Source: Clostridia bacterium (GTDB lineage: Bacteria > Bacillota > Clostridia > Oscillospirales > Acutalibacteraceae). From it: a DNA stretch of 64,000 nucleotides. A program made the translations under genes and the position numbers. Positions within the stretch are counted from its first letter, which is position 1, and each line of letters begins with the position of its first letter. The DNA lies in assembly GCA_017521425.1 (NCBI GenBank), contig JAFXCQ010000030.1, positions 1-64,000 on the forward strand, given 5' to 3'. Below, piece by piece: positions 1 to 7,420 of this stretch. The notes beneath the pieces are model-generated. The model did no database searches, was not told the DNA's origin, and saw only the letters and a program-made list of their open reading frames with translations.

Positions 1-902
1 ATAATAAAAATAACGAACAGAACAAGGGAACAGATTCACAAAAACAAATAGTTCAATGGTTCCCTGGTCACATGGCAAAAACAAGGAGGCTCATAAAAGA
101 AAGTCTGCCTTTTGTCGATTTAGTGACTGAAATTGTTGATGCAAGAATTCCTTTGAGTTCATCTAACCCTGAACTTTCTGAAATGATAGGTGACAAACCA
201 AGAATAGTTCTTCTCAATAAGTGTGATGTTGCAGATGAAAATGCAACAAAGCAGTGGGTAGAGTATTATAAAAAGAATGGTATGTATGCGCTTCCTGTTG
301 ATTGTCGTTCGGGTAAGGCACTTAATGCTTACTTGCCATTGGTTCGTGAAATTTTAAAGGATAAAATACAAAGAAATACCGAAAAAGGTATGGCGGGTAA
401 GCCATTGAGAGTTATGGTTGTCGGCATACCTAATACAGGTAAATCTTCGTTTATAAATAAAATGGCGGGAAGAAACCGTGCAAAGGTTGCTGACAAGCCC
501 GGTGTTACAAGGAGTAACAGTTGGTTTGCAGTTGGTAATGGTATTGAGCTTTTAGATACTCCCGGTGTTTTATGGCCTAAATTTGACGACCCGAAGGTTG
601 GCGATAAATTAGCATTTATAGGCTCTGTTAAAGATGAGGTTTTAGATAGCGAAACATTAGCATTAAAGCTTATAACAGTTTTGAAAAACGATTACGCCGA
701 AAGACTTACAGAACGCTTTAAAATTACGGACTTTTCCCAAAAGGAAGACTATGAAATTTTAGAGATGATTGGCAGAAAACGCGGTTTCTTAATTTCAGGT
801 GGCGAAATAGATACAGAAAGAGCATCTGTAATTTTATTGGACGAATACAGAGCAGGAAAATTAGGTAAATTAACTCTTGAATATCCAAGAGAATACGAGT
901 AA
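1..902 (+). CDS. rbgA: Ribosome biogenesis GTPase RbgA/YlqF (5' end off window)
   Basis: Circularly permuted GTPase that acts in late assembly of the 50S ribosomal subunit. The frame is open from base 3, with no start codon between there and base 71. The family's conserved QWFPGHMAK motif is encoded from base 54 and straddles the ATG at 72. That ATG is therefore an internal methionine, and the true start lies left of the window or in an N-terminal extension. Visible G motifs are NKCD (G4), then GIPNTGKSS (P-loop, G1) and DTPG (G3), the permuted order typical of this family. The C-terminal domain is complete. rnhB follows after a 51-bp gap, the common YlqF-RnhB arrangement of Firmicutes. The family call is very secure; only the N-terminus is uncertain. 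Confidence 0.95.
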   Translation, partial: NKNNEQNKGTDSQKQIVQWFPGHMAKTRRLIKESLPFVDLVTEIVDARIPLSSSNPELSEMIGDKPRIVLLNKCDVADENATKQWVEYYKKNGMYALPVDCRSGKALNAYLPLVREILKDKIQRNTEKGMAGKPLRVMVVGIPNTGKSSFINKMAGRNRAKVADKPGVTRSNSWFAVGNGIELLDTPGVLWPKFDDPKVGDKLAFIGSVKDEVLDSETLALKLITVLKNDYAERLTERFKITDFSQKEDYEILEMIGRKRGFLISGGEIDTERASVILLDEYRAGKLGKLTLEYPREYE

Positions 903-905
903 AAT

Positions 906-932
906 AGAAGTCGGGCGAATTGCCCGACTTCT
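906..932 (+). terminator. Strong hairpin between rbgA and rnhB
   Basis: A perfect 11-bp inverted repeat (AGAAGTCGGGC / GCCCGACTTCT) with a 5-base loop starts four bases after the rbgA stop. It is followed by TATTATTTAT rather than a clean T run. It could be a weak intrinsic terminator or a processing site that tunes rnhB relative to rbgA. Confidence 0.55.
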
Positions 933-953
933 TATTATTTATAGGAGAATATT

Positions 954-1556
954 ATGTTAGATTACAGTTACGAAATTACAGCACACGAAAAAGGCTACAA
1001 GGTAGTTTGTGGTATAGATGAAGCGGGGCGTGGTCCACTTGCAGGACCTGTATTTGCTGCGGCGGTTATATTACCTGAGAATTATTCTCACCCGGTGCTC
1101 AATGACTCTAAAAAGCTTTCTGAAAAGAAACGAGATGCAGTTTATGACGATATTATAAAAGATGCGCTCTCTTATAGTGTTGGTATTGCAACCGAAGAAG
1201 AAATTGACGAAATCAATATTCTGAATGCAACATTTTTAGCAATGAAACGTGCAGTTGAAGGCTTGAATGTAAAACCTGACTTTGCATATATTGACGGTAA
1301 CCAATACCCAAAAACAGGCATTACAGAAGAAGCAATTGTGAAGGGTGATGGTAAGTGTATTTCGGTTGCGGCGGCATCTATTATTGCTAAGGTAAGTCGT
1401 GACAGATTTATGCTTGAAATAGATAAGCAATACCCGGAGTATCAATTCAGTAAGCATAAAGGATACGGTACAAAGCTTCACTATGAAATGATTGAAAAAT
1501 ATGGTGTTTCAAAGGTACATAGAAGAACATTCTTAAAAAAGATTTTGGGCGAGTAA
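954..1556 (+). CDS. rnhB: Ribonuclease HII
   Basis: Endonuclease that removes ribonucleotides from RNA:DNA hybrids, acting in primer removal and ribonucleotide excision repair. At 200 residues it has the usual family length. The signature GIDEAGRGPLAGP near the N-terminus carries the Asp-Glu active-site pair. Further conserved blocks are DSKKLSEKKR, the IDGNQ segment with the third acidic residue, and AAASIIAKVSRD with the fourth. The ATG at 954 has an AGGAGA ribosome binding site at 943-948. yraN starts one base after the stop, so the two genes are probably co-translated. Identification is secure. Confidence 0.97.
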   Translation: MLDYSYEITAHEKGYKVVCGIDEAGRGPLAGPVFAAAVILPENYSHPVLNDSKKLSEKKRDAVYDDIIKDALSYSVGIATEEEIDEINILNATFLAMKRAVEGLNVKPDFAYIDGNQYPKTGITEEAIVKGDGKCISVAAASIIAKVSRDRFMLEIDKQYPEYQFSKHKGYGTKLHYEMIEKYGVSKVHRRTFLKKILGE

Positions 1557-1557
1557 A

Positions 1558-1908
1558 ATGAATAGTAGACTAATAGGTGCATTCGGTGAGCAGGAAGCTG
1601 CAAGATTTCTTCGTGAAAATGGCTATAAAATAAAAACAGCAAATTTTAAAACCTGTGTTGGAGAAATAGATATAGTTGCCGAAAAGGGCAAAAATATATG
1701 CTTTGTGGAGGTTAAAACACGAACTGAAGGTGTTTTTTTACCACCATCAACTGCAGTTGATTTTAATAAAGAAAAGAATATTAAAGGCAGTGCGGCAATA
1801 TATATGAAACGATATGAAACAAAGCTTACACCTCGTTACGATATTATAGAAATTATTGTTAACGGTAATACTGTTGTAAGTCGCAATCATATTGAAAATG
1901 CGTTTTAG
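1558..1908 (+). CDS. yraN: YraN/UPF0102 family endonuclease-like protein
   Basis: Small protein of 116 residues with the restriction-endonuclease-like fold of UPF0102. The core motif is visible: GE-E-AARFL near the N-terminus, then GEIDIVAE and FVEVKTR, which supply the D-(E/D)xK metal-binding residues of this fold. The cellular role of the family is unsettled; DNA processing or repair is suspected. It starts one base after rnhB, a very common neighbour in bacteria. The C-terminus lacks the long tail seen in some homologues but the core is intact. Confidence 0.9.
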   Translation: MNSRLIGAFGEQEAARFLRENGYKIKTANFKTCVGEIDIVAEKGKNICFVEVKTRTEGVFLPPSTAVDFNKEKNIKGSAAIYMKRYETKLTPRYDIIEIIVNGNTVVSRNHIENAF

Positions 1909-1918
1909 GTTGTGTTAT

Positions 1919-2839
1919 ATGAAATTCTTTGATCTGCATTGTGATACTATAGGGGAATGCTGTAAAAATAAAGTGTCTCTAAGAAAAAATGATTTGCATA
2001 TCTCGTTGGATAAGGCGAAAAATTTTGAGAGCTACACACAGGTTTTTGCAATATGGATTCCCGATGAATTGAGAAAAGAAAAAGCTATAGCTTATTTTAA
2101 TACTGTTTGTGATTATTATAATTCTGAGTTGTTAAGAAATAAAGACCTTATAACCTGCTATAACCCGTTAAAACAAGATGAAAAGCGAATTAAATCTATT
2201 CTTGCAGTAGAGGGTGGTGCGGCGTTAGGTGGCACTATTGATGGTCTGTATCATCTTTATGACCGAGGGGTGAGACTTCTTACTCTTACGTGGAATGCAC
2301 CGAATGAAATTGCTTCAGGTGCTTTTGCAGATGGTGGTTTAACTGATTTTGGAAAAGAAGTAATCAGAAAATGCGAAAAATTAAAAATGGTGATTGATGT
2401 TTCACACCTTAACAGACAAAGCTTTTATGATGTGGCTGAAAATACAGAAAAGCCATTTATTGCAAGCCATTCAAATCCTGATATAGTAGATACCAATTCT
2501 GGTAGAAAAAGAAATCTTACAGATGAACAAATTGAAATTATCAGAAATCGTGGTGGGCTTATAGGTCTTAATCTTTATAGGGATTTTCTTGATGTTGATA
2601 ATAAAACAGGTGTTGATGCTTTGAAGGTGCATCTTGATTATCTTTTAGAGAGATCTTGTGAAAATGTAATAGCTTTCGGTAGCGATTTTGATGGTTGCGA
2701 ATTAAGTGATGGTATCAACGGTGTTGAGACAATTGAAGATATTTATAATACACTTTTAAAGGATGGGTATAAAGAAGAATTACTTAATAATCTTTTTTAT
2801 AATAATGCAAACTTGTTTTTTAAGAAAATGATACAATAA
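1919..2839 (+). CDS. Membrane dipeptidase-type peptidase (family M19)
   Basis: Zinc dipeptidase of family M19, about 306 residues from the ATG at 1919. The longer frame from 1892 overlaps yraN and adds ten unconserved residues. The chosen start gives MKFFDLHCDT, where D-x-H is the first zinc-binding motif of the family. Further landmarks are the EGG motif (the bridging Glu), SH in the segment DVSHLNRQSF, ASHSNP with another metal-binding His, and FGSDFDG near the C-terminus. It probably hydrolyses dipeptides, including D-amino-acid-containing ones, in the cytoplasm as no signal peptide is visible. It closes the rbgA-rnhB-yraN cluster and faces a convergent gene. Confidence 0.9.
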   Translation: MKFFDLHCDTIGECCKNKVSLRKNDLHISLDKAKNFESYTQVFAIWIPDELRKEKAIAYFNTVCDYYNSELLRNKDLITCYNPLKQDEKRIKSILAVEGGAALGGTIDGLYHLYDRGVRLLTLTWNAPNEIASGAFADGGLTDFGKEVIRKCEKLKMVIDVSHLNRQSFYDVAENTEKPFIASHSNPDIVDTNSGRKRNLTDEQIEIIRNRGGLIGLNLYRDFLDVDNKTGVDALKVHLDYLLERSCENVIAFGSDFDGCELSDGINGVETIEDIYNTLLKDGYKEELLNNLFYNNANLFFKKMIQ

Positions 2840-3263
2840 AAAAATGACCTGCTTTAGAGGCACCCTCCGCAAGGAAGGTGCCTCAGTTATATTCGCCTTA
2901 CGGCGAGTTATATTGCTTCGCAGTTATATGATTGCTACGCATCGTGATATTGTCCTTCGGACAGTTTTAATGGCGAATATAATATCACGAAAACCGATAG
3001 GTTTTCATATCACTCTTTAGAAATATCTCGCCATAGGCGAGGTATTCTAAAGAATATCACTGTGAGACCCGTCTCACAATATCACTTAATATTCTTATCT
3101 TTGAGATAGGTTAATTTTAAAGTATATAACCTCGTTACGCACCTCTTCAAAGTGCGTAACCCACTATGACACTTTCAAACCGAAAGTGTCAATTTTTATA
3201 TAAAAAGAAAGTAGGGAGAACACTTCTTTACGAAGTGTCTCCCTACGCAGGTCATTTTTTATT
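2835..3263. repeat. Composite hairpin island bounded by a 17-bp inverted repeat
   Basis: This fills the whole 434-bp gap between two convergent genes. The ends are AATAAAAAAATGACCTGC (2835-2852) and its near-exact reverse complement GCAGGTCATTTTTTATT (3247-3263). Inside lie serial hairpins at 2857-2884, 2892-2905, 2913-2922, 2951-2963, 2989-3006, 3014-3052 (nested), 3061-3078, 3134-3160, 3168-3190 and 3211-3246. Spacers are short and recurrent: GTTATAT on the left half and ATATCAC on the right half. A longer pairing, ATATTCGCC (2888) with GGCGAATAT (2972), nests several of them. No reading frame of note is present. The outer arms with A/T tracts could act as a bidirectional terminator; the inner part is unexplained. 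Confidence 0.8.
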
Positions 3264-3273
3264 GTAATTTTAA

Positions 3274-4980
3274 TCAATATCTTGCAGAAATAGTTTTTTG
3301 GAGTCTGTCTGCGAAGTATTTAAGGAATGTATCGTTTGATTCTAATTTTTCTTCAACATCCTCGTAATGGTCATTTACTAAAGTATCGTAAGCAGCAGTA
3401 CCCATTGTTGAACGAACTTCACTTTCCCATGTTGCATCACCTGATGCTTCAACAAAGTACATAAAGTGATAACCAAATTCAGTTTTTACAAGGTCTGCAT
3501 CACCAGGTTTACGAGCAGGGTCAATAGCCCAGTTGGTAAATTCAGCAACATAGTTGCCACCCGCTTTAACATCATCGTAAAGACCGTCTGTTTCAATTGA
3601 AGCTGTATCGTCTGTGTTATCTGCGATAAGAGCAATAAATGCTTCTTCAGTAGCACCGTTGTCTTTCCAGGTCTGCATAAGCTTTTCTGCTTCTGCTTTT
3701 GCATCTGCGTAGTTCTTTTCAATAACATCTTTACCAAGTGAGATGCCTTCTTCGTCAGTTGTTTCTGCCTGAATGAGAATGTGACGAACAGAAGTGCTTG
3801 AAACGCTTTCATCACGAGATGCAGGAGAAACTACATAAAGAACACAGAATGATTGAGATGCTTCATCTTCAATAACTGTTGTATCACCAATGCTTCTTGA
3901 TTCGCTGAAGAGCCAGTCTGTGATTGCTTCGTTTGAAGAGATGCTGTCAGCTTTAACATCTTTAAGAAGTGTAGCTGCATCATTTTCAAAGGTTTCTTTT
4001 AATGATGCCGGAGCATATTCTTTTGCGAGAGTGATAAATGAAGCTTCGTTTGTGATTTTTGATTTGAATTCGTTAGCTCTGTTTTGTGCTTCTGCCTTTG
4101 TGTAAGCGGTATCCTTACTGCCCTCTTCAGGTTCTGCATAAGAAACCTCGAAAAGTCTTGCACTTACTGTAAGAAAATCAGCTTTATTTTCGTTAAAGTA
4201 TTTTGCAATTTCTTCTTTTGTGTAAGAGTCAGTTGTATGTTCCTGATACCATGTGAGGTACTCCTGCGCAATAGCATCTTTTTCAACTAATGCTCTGTAT
4301 GATTTTTCTGTGAGACCTTCACCGCAAACACGAGCGATGTAGTTATCTAATGCGAATGATGCTTCTTTTGCACTTTCTTCAAGTGATTTGATTGATTCAT
4401 CAATTTCTGTTTTGATTTCAGCCATTCTTTCTTCTGAAATTTCAAAGCCAGCTTTTTTAGCTTCTTCACTTGTAGCCTTTTTGTACATTTCATCCATAAG
4501 GAAAGCTCTTGTTGAAGCCATTTCTCTGAAGTAATCTGCCCATGTTTTTACTGTTTCTGGTACATCTTCAGAAGCTGGATAATCCTGTTCAGCAGGGTCT
4601 TTACTCATATCAAAACCTGTGAAATAAACACCATAGCCTGAACCGTAGCTTGAGTATGCGCTTTCGTATTGATAAGACATCTGATAAATCTGATTGTACA
4701 ATGACATATAGTAGTAGTTGTACTCGGCAACAGAAAGCTTTGTATCGTTGTAGCTTGCAACTGTAATAACCTTCTGAGGAACGTTAAAAACATTGAGAAG
4801 AAGATTACCAGTAAAACCACCTATAAGACCAATGCAAACTAAAATAAGAGCAGTTTTAACTATTATTCTTATAGCTCTGTCTTTCTTTGCAGAATGTTTT
4901 TTCTTTTTAGCTTTTTCAAGACGTTCTTTACGCTGTTCACGATAAATTTCAGCGTTTGTCTTAATTTCATTGTTAGCCAT
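3274..4980 (-). CDS. Membrane-anchored parvulin-type peptidyl-prolyl isomerase (SurA/PrsA-like foldase)
   Basis: 568-residue protein with a lysine-rich cytoplasmic N-terminus (to about residue 35), one membrane segment (about 39-61) and a long extracytoplasmic part. The region to about residue 270 resembles the SurA N-terminal chaperone fold. Two parvulin-like segments follow: a degenerate one at roughly 275-385, and a second with the canonical SVRHILIQAE start and the EFGYHFMYFVE end. It likely helps fold exported proteins outside the membrane. Unlike PrsA there is no lipobox, so it is anchored by the N-terminal helix. It is divergently transcribed from the next gene and ends at the hairpin island. 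Confidence 0.85.
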   Translation of the reverse strand: MANNEIKTNAEIYREQRKERLEKAKKKKHSAKKDRAIRIIVKTALILVCIGLIGGFTGNLLLNVFNVPQKVITVASYNDTKLSVAEYNYYYMSLYNQIYQMSYQYESAYSSYGSGYGVYFTGFDMSKDPAEQDYPASEDVPETVKTWADYFREMASTRAFLMDEMYKKATSEEAKKAGFEISEERMAEIKTEIDESIKSLEESAKEASFALDNYIARVCGEGLTEKSYRALVEKDAIAQEYLTWYQEHTTDSYTKEEIAKYFNENKADFLTVSARLFEVSYAEPEEGSKDTAYTKAEAQNRANEFKSKITNEASFITLAKEYAPASLKETFENDAATLLKDVKADSISSNEAITDWLFSESRSIGDTTVIEDEASQSFCVLYVVSPASRDESVSSTSVRHILIQAETTDEEGISLGKDVIEKNYADAKAEAEKLMQTWKDNGATEEAFIALIADNTDDTASIETDGLYDDVKAGGNYVAEFTNWAIDPARKPGDADLVKTEFGYHFMYFVEASGDATWESEVRSTMGTAAYDTLVNDHYEDVEEKLESNDTFLKYFADRLQKTISARY

Positions 4981-5146
4981 TTGCTGTTCAATCCTTTTCT
5001 TTTCATAAATTTTACTTAACAGTATTAAGTAAATAACGCTCCTATTTTATACTAATTTTAAGAATTTTACAAGAGTATTTTCAATTTTTGTTATATATGT
5101 ATAGTAAATTCATAAAAAATTTAAAAAATAACTGTGTTTGTTTGCT

Positions 5147-5175
5147 TTGACAGTATTAAAAATGTGTGATATGAT
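5147..5175 (+). promoter_or_regulatory. SigA-type promoter for the 5212 gene
   Basis: TTGACA at 5147-5152 and TATGAT at 5170-5175 are separated by exactly 17 bases. They lie 36 bases upstream of the start codon of the DUF5696-like gene, in the divergent intergenic region. Confidence 0.75.
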
Positions 5176-5211
5176 AATATTTATAAATTTGTTATATAGG
5201 TAGATTAAAGA

Positions 5212-7332
5212 ATGAAAAAAATCAAGCTTTCAAAAAAAGTCAAAATTATAATATCTGTCACATCAGTATTGCTTGTTGCTTTAATTGTAACAGGTGCAAT
5301 TTTATTGAGTGGCGGTACAATAAAAGAAACAGTGCTTACAGGTGAAAAAGTGAGCTTTGAAGAGGATACAGCATCTTATAAAACCTCTGTTACAGATAAC
5401 AACGGGAATGCAGTGTTATACAACCCCAAAACAGCTTTTGTAGCAATAAAAAAAGCATCTGACAACAAAGTTTTGTTACCGATGGGTAAGGTTGCTTCAA
5501 GAGATAATAATTCGTCGCTTTTAAATATTACTGTGCGTGACAGAAAAGGTAATTCTTATATTATGAATTCCAACTCTAACAGTGCAGAGTTTGGTGCATT
5601 CGAGATAATTGAAGAAAAGAATTCACTTAAAATAGTTTTTACATTCTTTAAAGATAAAGAAAGTGCAAAACAAGGCTTTAAGCTTACCGGCTTTGCAGTG
5701 CAGGTGCCTGTTGTATTTACTACTGAAAATGGTAACCTTAAGGTTTTTGTGGATTGTAATGAAATTAAGTGTTCAAGTGGATTGTATGTTGAAAAGCTGT
5801 CGCTTCTTCCAGGACTTTTATCTGTGAATGATGCATTGAAGGGCGAACACTTTATTATTCCTGATGGCTCTGGTGCTTTAGTTGATTTGTCAGTAGAAAT
5901 TCCAGAGGATTTAAAATTATCTTCACGTGTATATGGTAGCGATATTGCAGTAGACGAATACAAAAAAGGTGCCCTTCTTCCTTGCTATGCTTTAGCAACA
6001 GGGAAAGAGCTTTTAACAGTTTTTGTTTCAGAGGGTGATGCACTTTCAACAATTTATTGTAACCGATTTAAAGCTCCGGGTAGCGGTAATTTGTATTCTG
6101 AATTTACTTTAACTGCAGTATCAGGTGAAAATACTGCGATGAAACTCGCAGAGCAGTATGAGGGCATTGTTTCATTGACCTTTAATTTTTCCCAGATACA
6201 GAAAAATTCGTATAATACACTCGCAGTAGTAGCACGCGATTTCTTTATTAAAAAGGGTTATCTTTCAGATTCACTCAAATATGATTTTGGCGATTTACCT
6301 TTTTTCGTTAATGTTATAGGTAGCGAAAAGGGTAGTGATGTACTCACAGGCTTTGAAGATGCTTCAGAAATTATTTCGCTTTTAAACTCCAAGGGTGTAA
6401 GAAATATCGCGTTGAGATATTCTGGTGCATTAAAGGGTGGTTTAAAGGGTGATGCGGTTTCTAAAGATCCTGTTTTAAAATCACTTGGTGGCAGTGAAGA
6501 GCTTGCTTCACTTTGTAAACTTGCGTTTGACCAGAGAAGCTCTGTGTGGGTAGATGTAAATATCTTTTCAGGTGGCACCACAATAGCAAATCAAAAGGGG
6601 TTAGTAAGAGCTCCACTCTATAATGAGCAATATTCTTATATGGGTAAAGAGTCTTTGTATACTGCAGTTTCTGATAGTTCAATTTCCAGTAAAAATATTT
6701 CTGATGCTTATGAGTTGTGTAATTCTGTTGAGAATCTGAATGTTACTCTTAATGATGCGTCATTCCTGCTTTTTACCGATGGTAATAAAAACATAAATCG
6801 TCAGCAAATGCTTGAAGCTACAAAAGAAAATGCAAAGGCACTTTCTGTTAATTCAGGTCTTATGTTAAGCGAGCCTGCTTTGTGGCTTATGAATGGTGCT
6901 TCGGCGGTAGCTTCAGTTCCGTCTGTGTCAACACTTGAGGGTAATTATGCAGTTACAAGTGTTCCGCTTTTACAAATGGTAATTCACGGCTCTGTTGTTT
7001 ATGGTGGCGAGCCTGTTAATGCAACAAAAGGCGGTTGGAACGATGTTTTAAAATCTATTGAATATGGTGCAGTACCATCATTCTTGTTTACTTACGAGGA
7101 ATGTAATGATTTGTCTTATGGCACTTATGCAACACAGACTGCACAGTATTATTCAAAAGTAAAATCATTAAAAGCGGTGCAGAATTTACCTATGACTTCT
7201 CACGAAAAGCTTTTAAATGGTGTTTATAAAGTGTCTTACGGATACAATAAGGTAGTTTATATTAACTACAACAAATCCGTTGTGACAGTTGATGGTCTGC
7301 TTTTATCTCCACAAGATTTTATTTTGGTCTGA
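5212..7332 (+). CDS. Exported DUF5696-like protein of unknown function
   Basis: 706 residues with a short lysine-rich N-terminus and one hydrophobic helix (about residues 10-33), either an uncleaved anchor or a signal peptide. The remainder is predicted extracytoplasmic, with no lipobox and no sorting signal. The segment HFIIPDGSGALVDLS and the overall layout recall the DUF5696 family of Firmicutes, which is often found near sugar transport genes; this match is from memory and unverified. No catalytic motif is recognised. A TTGACA-N17-TATGAT promoter precedes it, and it ends 88 bases before the reductase gene, which has its own TATAAT at 7383-7388. Function unknown. Confidence 0.6.
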   Translation: MKKIKLSKKVKIIISVTSVLLVALIVTGAILLSGGTIKETVLTGEKVSFEEDTASYKTSVTDNNGNAVLYNPKTAFVAIKKASDNKVLLPMGKVASRDNNSSLLNITVRDRKGNSYIMNSNSNSAEFGAFEIIEEKNSLKIVFTFFKDKESAKQGFKLTGFAVQVPVVFTTENGNLKVFVDCNEIKCSSGLYVEKLSLLPGLLSVNDALKGEHFIIPDGSGALVDLSVEIPEDLKLSSRVYGSDIAVDEYKKGALLPCYALATGKELLTVFVSEGDALSTIYCNRFKAPGSGNLYSEFTLTAVSGENTAMKLAEQYEGIVSLTFNFSQIQKNSYNTLAVVARDFFIKKGYLSDSLKYDFGDLPFFVNVIGSEKGSDVLTGFEDASEIISLLNSKGVRNIALRYSGALKGGLKGDAVSKDPVLKSLGGSEELASLCKLAFDQRSSVWVDVNIFSGGTTIANQKGLVRAPLYNEQYSYMGKESLYTAVSDSSISSKNISDAYELCNSVENLNVTLNDASFLLFTDGNKNINRQQMLEATKENAKALSVNSGLMLSEPALWLMNGASAVASVPSVSTLEGNYAVTSVPLLQMVIHGSVVYGGEPVNATKGGWNDVLKSIEYGAVPSFLFTYEECNDLSYGTYATQTAQYYSKVKSLKAVQNLPMTSHEKLLNGVYKVSYGYNKVVYINYNKSVVTVDGLLLSPQDFILV

Positions 7333-7420
7333 TTTTTGATAAATTTTTGACAAAAACTATTTTAATTTTCAAAACTGTATGATATAATTAACAGGATGTT
7401 AACATTTGGGGGTGTAGCTT

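Noticed and set aside
72-902. ATG at 72 as the start of rbgA
   Set aside because: The conserved QWFPGHMAK motif straddles that ATG, beginning upstream at base 54, so it is an internal methionine.
2835-3263. CRISPR array or transposon remnant
   Set aside because: The hairpins are different from each other, with no identical direct repeats and no unique spacers of even size, and no cas or transposase gene is nearby. The outer inverted repeat has no obvious target-site duplication that I could confirm.
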